NCBI GenBank assembly: GCA_019054805.1 | Contig: JAHQIY010000006.1 | Span: forward strand, 3,968,001 to 4,032,000 | Length of the DNA stretch: 64,000 nucleotides | From: Brachionus manjavacas | Taxonomy: Eukaryota; Rotifera; Eurotatoria; Ploima; Brachionidae | Reading direction: 5' to 3' | Notes under the pieces: model-generated | Databases searched by the model: none | Told to the model about the DNA's origin: nothing | Seen by the model: only the letters and a program-made list of their open reading frames with translations | Translations under genes and position numbers: made by a program | In this document: piece after piece, positions 1 through 12,209 of the stretch | How positions within the stretch are numbered: position 1 is the stretch's first letter | Layout of the letters: every line of letters starts with the position of its first letter

Positions 1-3000
1 TTTTTTCAGTCATTATCTTAGTAATTTAATTATATAGTTTAAAATAGTTAATAAGAGATTAGCATCACAAGAATTTGAATTTAAATTAGATATCTTTTTA
101 ATTGTAAGCAAAGTTAGGGGGAAAATATTAAAAAATTTAAAGAGAATTTAATTAGTAGAATTTTTCTCTCAATAATATAAAATTAACTTGATATTTTTTC
201 GAATATTAAAATATGTCATTCAAAAGTTTCCTATTACTAAAAGATAAATAAATTGATTGATAAAAAGATTCTTCACTAAGATCGTTCTATAAAGCTAAAT
301 TAGAAACTACGAAAAAATAATTTTATCAATTAAATAATTTGAGGTAAACCCAAGGCTACTTATAATGGATCTAAGCTCTTCTTTTTGACTAGCAATTGAA
401 AAAAAAAATTGAAAAATTAATCAAGATAAATAAAAAGAGGATTTGATTTAAACCGGTTTTATTTCGAGTTTATTTGTCATATATATCATTTCCACCATAC
501 CATTTAGATATTCTGTTCTTGATTAATGTTCTTTAAATCAGACAAATTTCAAAAACTTAAGTAGCTTTAAAAAGGATAAATTTACAAGGATTTAAATTGA
601 CTTTTGGTTCTACTTAGTGGTTGTCAAAAGCAGAGTAAATCATAGAAAAATAAAAAAAATTAATATTTGAATCGACATAGAGTAAAGCATAGAGCCCAAA
701 TTGACTTGACCATTCGGTGTTATTAACAAATTAAATTTAAATAATAATTAAAAATTGTCAAAAAATAATAGAATTTTCGCTCCAAAAAAGAAATTAGGAA
801 TTGATGATCTTTTCTTATCAAAACAAAATCAATAATAATGAATAGCCGATACCGAGGGCTTTATTTGTTGGCTAGATACGAATGTCGTTTAGCCTGGTCG
901 CTAAAATTAACAATAATATATTAACTACACGCTTAAATTGATTTCAAGTTTTAATAAGTAGGTAAATTAAATTTTTTGTTTAAAAACAAATGTTGCACTT
1001 TAAAATGGGACTAAAGTTTCACTTGAATACCAACTTAGCATTTATTTTTACACTCTGTACTTAATGAGAAAAACTTTAAGAAAATTAAATTTTAATTTTT
1101 CTCGTCCAATTTAATATTTGTGTCCATTATCTATTAGAAAGCTGGTCAAGTCGATGATAAGTCGAACAACAAAAAAAACGACCAAATCTTGTGATTGTTT
1201 GCAAATTTTAGCTTTGTAATTTCAAACAAATTTGATTAAACTTAATATTTTTTGTTTATCTATTTGAAATATTTTAATGCAATTTAATGAAGCTCTAGAT
1301 TCATTTTGGAGAATTAGTTCAAACAACGGACTTAGAAAATATCAAATGTAATTGAAAAATTTTAAAACAACATACAATTACTTGACATTTTAATGTTAAA
1401 CATAGTTAACTGGTCTATTTTAAATCAAATATTATTGCAAGTTTTGTTTGATTTATTGAAATTAAAAATCTTATAAACTATTTTTTTGTTGTAGTATCGT
1501 TTAAAATATCAATTGGATTAGCAACGAGCTAGAAATTAATATCTTAGTCTGGATCTAGAATTTATTAAAAAAAATTATCATGCACCTATATAGATCAAGA
1601 GCCTTGATATATCTTATGGTATCTTGTTTCAAAATTAACATTGCTGCTAAGAAGCAAATTTGAGCCAAAATTAGTGATGTCAGTGATGCAGTTATTTGGA
1701 TTTCATACAATTTAAATTATAAACAAATCTCTGCTTATGCAGACAGATTGTTTGAAAATATTTATGATAACTTAGAAATTCTGTGGCGCTTTTTGTTTAA
1801 ATTATTTGGGCTTCTCACTTATATTCAATTGGCATATTATTTGACATTTGGTTCGTCTATTCAATGATAAAATTTCTTTGTTTTATCCGAATTTTACCGG
1901 CTAGACCCGAATAATAAAAGAATAAAACTTTACTTTAAAATTCTTAAGTCATCCTCTAGGTCTAAAATTACTTGATTTTTTATTTTATAAAACAAGTCTC
2001 TCCTTTCAAGCCTGCTATTTAGTTCTTGATCAGTAAAGTTGCTCTACTGAAATTTAAAAAAAAATCATCAAATCCTAATCTTGATCAAATAAATTGATAT
2101 TAAATTTTCTTTTTGTCCGGAGGAAAATATCTATTACTTTAGAAACCGATGTTTTTAATTAAATTTTTTGTCAATAAAGATTAAAAAATGCGCTTGGTAA
2201 CATTAAACCATGTTTTTTGAATTTTGGCAAATTTTTTGAATTCATTTGACAATTAGTATATTGAAATAAAATTCTCAGAATACTACATAGTTTACCTATC
2301 TAAACTTTTGAAGTGTTAATTAGTAGAAATTTTCTTGAACATCTGTCTTCTAAAGCAAAATTTTAAAACTATTTAAAACGCAAGTTTAAAATACATTTTT
2401 AATTTAGTATTTCCTCTTTTGAAATAATCAACTACTTGAGCTTGAATACTAATTCAAACATCCGTAAATGAACAAATGCACAGTTATTTTATTCCAATGA
2501 ATCGTAGCTTTTTTTTCTAGCTAGATTGAATTCAGACTACACAAAGTCTATAGGAGTATACTTTCACACTACTGATTTTATTTAAATAAAGTAAAACCAA
2601 TGATTGATTTATAAATATAAACAAAATGTTCGCAGATGTCTTGTATTTATTTTAGAATTATTAAATGAAATGAAATTTTTAAGAGTAAGTGAAAAGCAGG
2701 CACATAAGTATAATTTGATAGATGTTTATCAACACTCGAATTTATCGATTTGTCTTGATGGGTAAAATACTTCAAGACCTAAAAGAGTATTTCATCACTT
2801 TAAGGCCCAGAATTGTGTGCCAAAACAGGAAATAATTAGCAACACTTAGCCTAATCACGTATAGCTTCATCATATCACATGATTATTCAATATTATATTA
2901 AATCGATGTTTTTTAATTTATCACAAAATACAAAAAATTAATAAAAGCAAACAACTTAAAAATTTTCAGAAATATTAGTTTGAAAAAATCGATTTATAAT

Positions 3001-6000
3001 AGCTGCTTGTCACGAATAGATCGTTTTTCTTAACTTCATTTTGGACAAGAAAACGATAAGACCTTAAAATACTTAAGTGCCACTGAAACGTGTCGATTGT
3101 ACAAGAATTGGAAAATTTAAATTATTCTCATTTAATAATGATTCCAGACTGTCTTGTTGAATTTTGAACAAGCTATTTTGACACAAGATATTTAAAATTT
3201 AAATAAAATACAATTGCATAGGTCCCAATAAAATTTAAAATAAATTTTTGCTTCTATGAATTTTAGTTTTAAAAAAAGGCTTGTAAAATAACTTAATAAG
3301 CTGAAATTACCACTCGATATAATTCTCAATTAAAATTTGTTTCTTTTATATTAAATTAGATTTTGAATAGATTATTTTTATTATTTTTTTAATATAATTT
3401 ATACCCCAGAATATTTTTCTTATTCAAGAATTGATAATTTGGTTAATGGCTTTATTTTTAATTTCAATGAGATTAATTCGAATGATTCCCAGAAAGAAAA
3501 AATTCAAAGCCTTATATTTTTTGATCAATTAATATTCACCATTACGTAATGAACTGAATTCATATTTTTTAATTTAAATATTCAAATTAAGTTCTATTCT
3601 ATTTTTGAAAAATGTTTTAGATTATAAGCGGATTCAATTTCATTATTTACATTTTCAAATAATATAAGTTGTCATTGTAATTCATTTATTATTATCTGAC
3701 ACTATTTGTTGGAATAATTAAAAAAATTTAATATACAATATTAATATATTTATAGTTATATTTATAATAAACTTAAACTCAAACTTATCTTTATTTGATT
3801 TACTTGTATAATTTGATTTATTTTTTTTTAATTTAATAAACACAAACCTGATAGGGTGAAAGCTCAAAGGTCTAAACATAAAAAAAATTTTAAATGAGAG
3901 TGGTCATAAAAATTTCCATCCTAAATAATTTTTGTAATAAATTGATCAAATATATAATTTCAATATTTTTGAATTGAATTGAAGATTATTTAGTGAAAAT
4001 TTATCTCTTAAAATTTAAATTGATTTTAAACATTTATTTAGCAATAATTAAGTAATAACTATAGTAACTATTCTAATAAAAAATTTAAGATTTAAAAAAT
4101 AAAGAAAAATGCTTTTTTAAAATGAAAAAGTGCAAGAAAATTAAGCTGTTTATGGAAGACAATTTAACTAGGAGGATTTTTGGTTAACTTTGAAAGCTTT
4201 GAAAGTTTATCCGAGTAATTGGCAAACCAAGAACCTTAAGTAACTTGACAAAATATACATAATATGCACTTTTCTGACCAATTTGGATCTGAACTTTGTC
4301 TTAGAATATGCCACGACAGTCCATCCAAAATCTAAATTTAATACCATACGTCCAAATGGAATTCAATCCCTTAATTAAAACTATTTTTTTTAATGGAAAG
4401 ATTCAGTTTTAACTTAAAATTTAAGTAATATTGCAAATTTGTGCCATCTTTTATTCTACAATTTTTTTCTAAAAAAAATCAATGAACACATTGTTACATC
4501 TGAAGAATCATCATTACTGAAGTTCTAGAAAAATTAGCGATTACTTGAAATATGTAAAAAAATCATGCAAAGGTTTTTGTAAGTATGTTATGGAAAATTG
4601 AGCTAAATTTTGAGTATTTAGTTAAACTAAATGAAAGAAAAGAATTATATTTTTATTTAAAAAAATTTAAAAAACATTAATTAAAAAACACAAAATTTTT
4701 GAAAATATTTTGAATGACAAATAATTATATTAATAAGATTTTAATTTTATGAATAAATAATTTCATTAAATTTATTGTAAATTTGATTCCAAACTTAATA
4801 ATTCTCTATTCAACTTTCTCATTACACTATTATTTAAATCTAAATATGTTGCTTATGGTATTTTTCAAGTTCAAAATAATTTTTTTAATCTAATTAATAA
4901 TCTCTCAATATTTTTTTTAACTCAATTTTCTAACTTGTTTAAAAAATTTTCTATTTAAAATTCAAATTTCTACTTTTGCTATTTATGTAATGTTTTCAAT
5001 TTTTATGAAAAAGATTTAAAGATACATCTTTTTTCTTTATTTTTCAAGTTTTAAAAATCACCTTTAAGTTGCTTATTTAAACGAACAAAAATAAAAATCG
5101 TATTTGAATTAATGATCCAAAATAAAATTTTCCAAATTCTTTAAAATAATACTAGACATCATCGTTAAATTTTGTTTAACATTATGTAATAATTTTAAAA
5201 CAAAGGGAATATTTTTTTTCCAAAAAAATTATTTATTTTTAAATATTAGTATATTTGAAATTTAACAAATAAAATTAATTAATTTTTTTTATAATTTAAC
5301 AATTTTAAAATCATTTTATAACTTTAGCAATTGATATTATTTAGACTTTTTATTGAATTTTGCTAAATATAAAATAAATATAAAACACATTTAAGAGTAA
5401 ACGGAACAATACTGCTCCGAATTAAAATGGTTTCTTTAAGTGCTTCTTTGTATCTAAAAATAATTTGAATTCTTTATGCTTATTTAATTTAAACTGGGAC
5501 ACATTTTTATTTTGAGCTCAATTTTTTATATTTTCAAATTAACTGATTATATTTTAAATGTTTGGAAATTTTAAAAACAATTTTTGTTAATAATTTTACT
5601 TCTTAAGTGTATTTTGCATTTAAAAAAAATTTTCTGTAATTATTTTTTTCTCAGGGCAAAATTGAGAAAACTTAAAAAGAAATTTTAATAAAGAGAAAAT
5701 TTTAAAATTTTATTCTGATATAATTAGGCTAATATTGTTTGTTCATCAGAGGATTTTGATTAAGTTAAAAGGAAATGGAACTTAAGAGAAAATTTGTCCT
5801 TGACATAAAGCTTCCTTCAAAAAAACAATGAGTTGGGATTGTATGGCTTCTATCTATATTTCAAATATATATTCAATTGGGATTATGAAGTTCGTTTCAT
5901 TCCAGACTTACTTTTTTTCTAAAAAAAAAAATTAGTTATATAAAATGCTTAATTTTTGAGCAACTTTGCTTAATCCGAAAATATATATCTGCAAAACAAC

Positions 6001-6880
6001 TACAAAGCATCTCAAAATAAATGCATAATTGATAAAATACTTTGTTATGGCATGCAAATGCAGAAATTTGCAGGGTTTTTTGCGGACTTATTTTACTACA
6101 TCAAGCAAATTTGCTTAAAATTAAGTACTTTACAGAACTAAATTATCTTTTTTAGTAAAAAAGTTATTTAAAATTTTCTGCATTAAAAAGATCGAATTGA
6201 AACGAACTTCAAAATTCCTTTTAAATTTCGAAAATAGGATTTATAATAAGATCTTAATCGAGAAATCATTTTTTTTAAAAAAAAACTTTTTAATTTCTTA
6301 GGTAAATTAGTTATGAATATCTTGAAAAGAAAAAAATAAGATTATTAATATTAATAATTATTAGTAGTTTTCTTGAAAATAAAAATCTTTTAAAAGTCTT
6401 ATAATATTTCTCAAAAAATTTTATTCTCATAAGATCTTAAAAGAATCAATATTTGGGTAGTCTAAGTCTGAAAAAATTAAATTACTATGATTAAAATTTA
6501 AGTTTTTTTTTTTAACAAAAAATTTAATTTTCATTTTAAAGGATTGTTAAAAGGAAAGTTTAGTTTTAAAAATTTTATTGAAAAAATTTAAATAACGGAA
6601 ATTTTTCAGATTGTATAAAATTTTTTTTCGTTTCATCCTTTTATAAAAAAATATTATTTGGACCAAAGAATTGATCTTAAAGACTTGAAGAATTCTTTCC
6701 ATTAATTCAAGTGACTAGGAGAGTTTTCAAATAAAAAAATAAATTAAAAGATGAAAAACATGATGATGTGGATTTTTATTTTATTCAGATGCTACAAAAT
6801 AAATAAAGTTAAGATCAGGTAATTTTTTTGAAAAAAAAATATCTTCTTAAATTAAATAAATCATAATGCTTTTTGTTTTA
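1..6880. other. AT-rich gene-free stretch
   Basis: No reading frame longer than chance, no recognisable exon, RNA gene or mobile-element protein was seen on either strand. Homopolymer A and T runs dominate. The only compositional outlier is a GC-richer patch around 838-924 that contains a 28-codon ATG-to-stop frame (starting MNSRYRGLYLL); nothing supports its expression. Regulatory sequence or a very diverged gene could be missed here. Confidence 0.6.
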
Positions 6881-6889
6881 AATAATTCC

Positions 6890-7345
6890 ATCCTGTTTTT
6901 AGTTCTTGATACGGTGATTTTTTTATTTATCAAGAAGACTGATAATTCGTTCCTCATATATCGATTTTAGGACTGTGCTTCACTTCATATTTTTCGACAA
7001 TTTAACATTAAATATTAAGCAACTTAGTTCAATGATACGAAGATCTTCGTAATCTTAAGAATAATACATCAAGACATAACTCTCCATGATGACATAATGT
7101 CAGCACATGTAAAATAATGGATATCAGCAAAAATAATCCCAAAAAATACGCATAAACCTGCAGGTAAAATCGTTGATTAGACAGCCGGTTAGGGCAAAAG
7201 GGATAATAATATAATAAGCTATAATGAAAGCATCGGCATCTATTTTTTTCCAGCTTTGATAAAACTAAAAAGGGCAAGAATCAGAAAAAAAGGTGAAAAT
7301 TAAGAGCCAATCCAAGCAATTACAATGAATCCATCAAAGTCATTC
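6890..7345 (-). pseudogene. possible membrane-protein exon remnants
   Basis: This interval is less AT-rich than its flanks. Read on the minus strand it gives several coding-like pieces in different frames. One runs ...KKIDADAFIIAYYIIIPF and continues as a hydrophobic helix. Another runs LCVFFGIIFADIHYF, and a third runs VLKSIYEERIISLLDK. An acceptor-like CTTTTTAG precedes the first piece at about 7292. I could not join the pieces with plausible introns, so this is either an eroded gene or one whose splicing I failed to resolve. I do not recognise the family. Confidence 0.22.
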
Positions 7346-7757
7346 TTTTAATAAAAATATTATTTTATTATTAAATTTATTTAAAGTTAGAAATATAAAT
7401 TTTAAATTAGATGTATTTAATTGTATGGTAACATGACATTTAATTTTTGATGATCCTTAATTTTTTTCCAATTAAAAAAATCGATATCGCGTGTAATTCA
7501 GTTATATTTATCAATTCATTTTATATTTAAAACAATTCAATATTTAATATATGATTCAGAAAATTTGAATTGGGATTTCCTTTGAGTTAGATGAGATATA
7601 GATTTTTATTTAAGAATGAATATCTTAAATCATATTCAATTTTATAATCGAAAAAATGTAATTTTGTCAAGTTTTTATAATTTTTTATTGAATAATTTTT
7701 TTTAACAAAAGTAATAAAATAAAACAAAGTGAATTTTTATTTTTTTCCCAAAAATGT
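7346..7757. other. AT-rich intergenic, 3' flank of DPCD
   Basis: About 400 bases of AT-rich sequence downstream of the minus-strand DPCD stop codon. It should hold the DPCD 3' UTR and polyadenylation site; no other feature was identified. Confidence 0.5.
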
Positions 7758-9765
7758 CTAACTTGGATTACATTCGACATCACCATCTTTTGAAGCCTTT
7801 GTCTTGCTTAATTCCGCAGAAATCAATTTCTCCATGTTAATGAATTCAGATGGCTTGATGTACTTAAATTAATATTAATTTTAGCCAAATTTTTATTGAT
7901 TTTTAAAAAAAATAAAGATTTATTATTTAAAAAGATTATCAGGTTATGTAAATTTTTTTGTTCACGATCGGATTCGTCTAATTTTATTAATTATGATTCG
8001 AAAATTCCTGTTTTGAGAAAATCTACTTACAGTTATTATCAAGGTGTTGTTTGCATGGGAATAAGAAAGGTTTTTAGAACTAAGACCCATTCCAATGCGC
8101 TCCATATCCGGTATGGTAAATTTCTTATAGTACCTAATAAATAGAATAATTACTATTATTCGTTTTACTAGCTGATTGCGTAAATGATTACTTTTTATTC
8201 TTGGTTTTCACAATTAAAGCTCTTTGTTGTTCATCCAACTCAACAAAATAGTTATCTGAAGAAAAAAACATATTTCTAATCCTCCATTGGAATGACGAAA
8301 TTGTGTCTTGTCTGGTAAAGATAGGCTTTAATTTTAAAAGCTTTTTAGATCAAACCAAATGGAATTAATTCAGGGATTTATTTGCTGCTAATTTGAAATT
8401 TAATTTAGAGTTTATACTAGTTTCCAGTTTTAAAAGGAAATAAAATTTTTAAACCCATAATTTAGATTAAATAATTTAAAAATTCAGGTAAAACATTTAA
8501 AAATTAATATAAGTCAAAGATTTTAACATATGGGAAATTCAATTTTTTTTTACATTAGATTTCTTAGATTCTTGCTTAATTAAAAAAAGAATCGAATTTA
8601 AAATGTATGGCAATGCATTGATGTTTTTTCTAATTTTAATCCAACAAATTTTATTAATCTATCACATTTTAACCTGAATTTTTACTCCAAAAAGGAAAAT
8701 TAAAAAAATTTAATCACATTATTTGAATTCTCTCTGATATCACAAGTTTCACTTCCTTGAATCGGATTATCCATCGCTTGACCAACTTCAAATTCCCATG
8801 GCAAAGTTGCTCCTAATGTACTTTTCTTTCTCCATTTTCGAACTTAGAAAATGATAAAATAAATAAAACATAAATGATTAAATGAACTTAGATACCAGAT
8901 GTTATTGGAGTAAATTAAAATTTTTTATCCTAAAGATGTTTTTTAAATTGATCAAATTTTATTTTTCCATTAATATTCCATATCAGAATGATAACCTTCT
9001 AATTTAGGTTAAATGTTTTGACAACGGCGTTTAAATGTTAAATAAGAAATAAATTAAAATAAAAAAAGCCACGGCAAGCAAGCTTGCGGAGGTGGCCTAC
9101 TAGGAAGTCACCTATCGTAATAAATTGCGCTGAATAAGGAAAAAAATTACAGAGGTAGAGGAACGTATAAGTTTTTAGAGTCAATGGAAAATTAGCTGAT
9201 TTAATTTCTTAAGTAAGAAATTTAAAAAGAAAATCAAGTCTGAAAAATAATAAAACGTAATTTTTAACTTAATTATTTAAGTTGAAAAATTAAAATTAAA
9301 AAAAAATCTTCTTTATCTAATTGTTTAATTTGAATTTGAAATTATTTCTTGTAGATTTTAATACAATTTAAATAACAAGCATGAGGTTTTTTGGTTTTAA
9401 ATCTAGCATTAGTCAAGTAAACAGTCAATCAAGGATTACATATATTCTTTACTGATTAAAAATATAAATTTATTAAAATTTTTTATTAAAATTGCAATTT
9501 AAACAAGATTAGCCTTCAATCACAATTTTTCAATTTACCATAAAAAATTCTTACTTAGAAGCTCTCCAGTTTGTATATTGTATTCTTCCGCAAGTTCCGT
9601 TTTGTCTGGAAATGTATAATGGATTTTTCGCCTTCCTGATTATTTCGTCAAAATTTAATTTAGTTTAAAACATGTGAAAAATATATTTTAAGTGTAACCA
9701 TCTTGTAGCAGGCAAGTTTTTTCAGCTTTTTTTAGCTTCTCGATCCAATTTTCGATTCCAGTCAT
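7758..9765 (-). CDS. DPCD: DPCD protein (deleted in primary ciliary dyskinesia homologue)
   Basis: Six exons on the minus strand: 9699-9765, 9555-9635, 8718-8842, 8192-8325, 8031-8133 and 7758-7862. All introns are GT...AG and the exons join in one frame of about 204 residues, close to human DPCD (203). Landmarks in order are an N-terminal KKAEKTCLLQDG, then RRKIHYTFPDKTELAEEYN, ELLIRKWRKKSTLGA, FQWRIRN, NKKYYKKFTIPD and SHANNTLIITYIKPSEF, each matching the corresponding block of vertebrate DPCD. The start is the only ATG before the conserved WIEKLKKAEK block. Family knowledge: DPCD is linked to motile cilia and to R2TP/HSP90-type assembly. Intron 2 is unusually long (about 710 bases) and carries a GC-rich hairpin island at about 9067-9130. 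The longest single-exon frame over exon 5 lies on the opposite strand and is spurious. Confidence 0.93.
9067..9180. repeat. GC-rich hairpin island in DPCD intron 2
   Basis: A sharply GC-richer patch inside the long second intron of DPCD. It begins GCCACGGCAAGCAAGCTTGC and closes with GTGGC, so GCCAC pairs with GTGGC and GCAAGC with GCTTGC. TGGCCTACTAGG just after it fits a polymerase III A-box pattern, but I found no B box. It may be a relic of a short mobile element or a structured RNA; the identity is unknown. Confidence 0.35.
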
Positions 9766-10006
9766 ATTCTGTCTAATTTCGCACTTATTTCGAAGAATGT
9801 AAGCTATTCGACTTAGTGTTAAGTTCTAAAATTAGAAGAAGAAGCTTTAAATAGTTGCAAATTGGAATTTTCTACAAATTAAAATTTAGGTGTTATAGCA
9901 ACTAGACTTTTGATAAGAAAAAATTTAAAGAGCATCAAAATATTTCTTATTATAATTCGATTTTTTTTTTATTGAAAATTTGTTAATATAGAATTGAACG
10001 ATTTAA

Positions 10007-11113
10007 ATGTTGAGTCTTAAAGTAATGGAGCCTTGGGAGCATTATTTAGTCGGTGCATCCATTATGATTCTAGGTATTGGAGCCTTAAATTTTTTTAATT
10101 TAGAATAAATTTTTACCTAAGGTATCACTGGAACGATCATCAACTCAATTATTCTGTACAAAAATTATCTAAAAGATTCAAATAAATATCCGAATTCTTT
10201 GGTATCGAATCTTTGTCTGACTAATTTAGGAATAATATTTTTTGCATTTCCTCTTTCTGGTCTGGCAAGCTTTAAACAAGAGTAATTTGAAAAAATAAAA
10301 CTTCATCAAATTTTATTTAATTTTTTTAAGATGGATATGGGGAGATCAATGGTGTACTTATTATGGATCAGTTTCGCTACTATTTGGATTTAATTTAATG
10401 ATCACAACAATGATGTTAGTATTGGATATTTTTCTCAGATATTACCTGGGAAATTACGGTAATAAAAAATAACAATACAAAAATTTTAATATATTAAATG
10501 TTTTTTATCTAAAAAATTTTAATATATTAAATGTTTTTTATCTAAAAAATTTTAATTGAAAGAGATTTACAAAATTCGCGCAAGAAGATTGATGATTATA
10601 TGGGCTTGGATAACTTCGGTATTCTGGAGCACTGCTCCACTTTTTGGATGGTCAAAGATTTCATATGAGCCAACATACACAAGTTGCACAGTGGATCTAA
10701 TGCACCCGGACAAAGCTTATATTTCCTATATCATTTCATGCTTTGTTTTTTGTTATGTATTGCCGATAGGACTAATGATTTTTGTTCGTATAAGGCCTAG
10801 AAAAAATTATGAGCCTGTTTCAAAAGATATAAGCAAAAGCTTTCAGGTTTGTTCTATTATTCAATTAATTTTTTCAAATCAAGGAAAAAAATTTATTTAT
10901 TTTAAAAAGAAAATAGTAGTTATCATTTCACTATTCATAATTGAATGGTCTCCATATGCCACTATCTATTTGTGGCCAGTTTTTGCAGATCCAAACACAA
11001 TACCGATTAGTTTGGCCGCTGCAGCTCCAGTTTTTGCCAAGTTATCGGTAGTACTTACGCCACTGGTATTTTTGAATGAAAATGATCCTAATGAAGACAA
11101 AATAAACAATTAA
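10007..11113 (+). CDS. divergent opsin (retinal-lysine-bearing rhodopsin-family GPCR)
   Basis: Five exons: 10007-10073, 10122-10281, 10331-10458, 10563-10846 and 10910-11113. The ATG at 10007 follows an in-frame stop directly; a second ATG at 10025 is possible. TM1 contains GASIMILG then ITGTIINSIILY, and TM3 opens with WIWGDQWC (conserved disulfide Cys). Loop 2 has EPTYTSC, giving both the partner Cys and the Glu six residues before it that acts as counterion in many opsins. TM6 has FIIEWSPYA. TM7 has APVFAKLSVV with the Lys that binds retinal. Departures from the family are that the DRY motif reads DIF, NPxxY reads TPLVF, the N terminus is very short, and the tail ends soon after TM7. It is likely photopigment-like or a photoisomerase, perhaps RGR/peropsin-related; coupling to G protein is doubtful. 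The last intron (63 bases) keeps frame if retained. Confidence 0.85.
10480..10556 (+). repeat. 33-base tandem duplication in opsin intron 3
   Basis: Two copies of a 33-base unit beginning AATATATTAAATG, at 10488 and 10521, lie head to tail within the third intron of the opsin gene, ending just before the acceptor at 10562. The copies look identical, so the duplication is probably recent. Confidence 0.8.
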
Positions 11114-12209
11114 TTCACAAAAATCCAAATTTCTGTCTTGTAAAATTTATATGTTTTAGTGTATTTTTTCAAAATTTTGAATTCTAATTTTTTTTATTAA
11201 AAAAAATAACCGTTTTGATGTTTATCAATAAACCGTATTATTTTTCATTGATTTTTGTTGGGATGTTATACAAAAAATAGTTGAAGTTGAATCGTTCCGT
11301 TTAGGATTTTCAGCGAAAAACATTCTTATATTTTTAAAAGTGGCATTTTTTTGGTTAAAAAGCTCAATTTTAAAATTTACTTTATTTTCAAAACTAAAAT
11401 CTAATTAATTTTTTTGTGGCAAAAATTTTTAGAAAAAAAAAGTTGGTAAGTTTTTTTATTCATTTAAAAAAAATAAAAATTTTTATTGTTTTTTACAAAT
11501 TTTTCATTGAAAAAAAAATTATAATTAAAATTTTAATTTCTTAAATTAGTTTTAAACAAATTTTCCCTTTCATTTGAAATTATAATGCAAATCGGATAGC
11601 TAAAAATAAATTTTTATTTTTAACAAAATTTTGTTAATGATGCATCATTTCATGCTGAACCATGTTGCATTTTCAGGACAAATTTTGGATTTAAAGAAGA
11701 AAAGTTCTTAAATTTCTTATCATTTTTTACTGCTTTTTTGCACTGAATATCACATAACCAAATTTTTTTTTAATAAAAATGTGGTTAAAATTTGACGCAA
11801 ATTTATAAGAATTAAATTGCAATTTGATACTTATTTTGAAATACTATTAATTACTTTAGCTTTACAAACATCCAAATCACCAATACCAAAATCACTTTAA
11901 AACTTATAAAATACAACTTTTAATGTTAAGTTAAAATTGACATTCAAGTAAAACATAATTTCATTCTCATTTAAATTTTTATAGAATTAATTTATTTTGA
12001 ACATAGAACCAATTCATTTATAACAACAATTTTTTCTAGTAACAACTATATAGAAATATAAAATTATAATTACAAATATATTTTATAAATCTACATTCAG
12101 CTTAATTTTCGATCTAAAAAAATAAATTATAAAATGTACAAATCTTAAATCAATTTTATTCTAGTTACTGAAATATTGAATTTTATAAAAAAAAAACAAA
12201 ACAATTACA
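11114..12209. other. AT-rich intergenic region
   Basis: Between the opsin stop and the next gene. Only AT-rich sequence with long A and T runs was seen; it must hold the opsin 3' UTR and the promoter of the next gene. Confidence 0.5.

Noticed and set aside
838-924. 28-codon ATG frame in a GC-richer patch
   Set aside because: Too short and without any supporting homology or context; noted only in the description of the region.
7896-8144. 82-codon plus-strand frame
   Set aside because: It lies opposite DPCD exon 5, whose minus-strand reading matches DPCD block by block.
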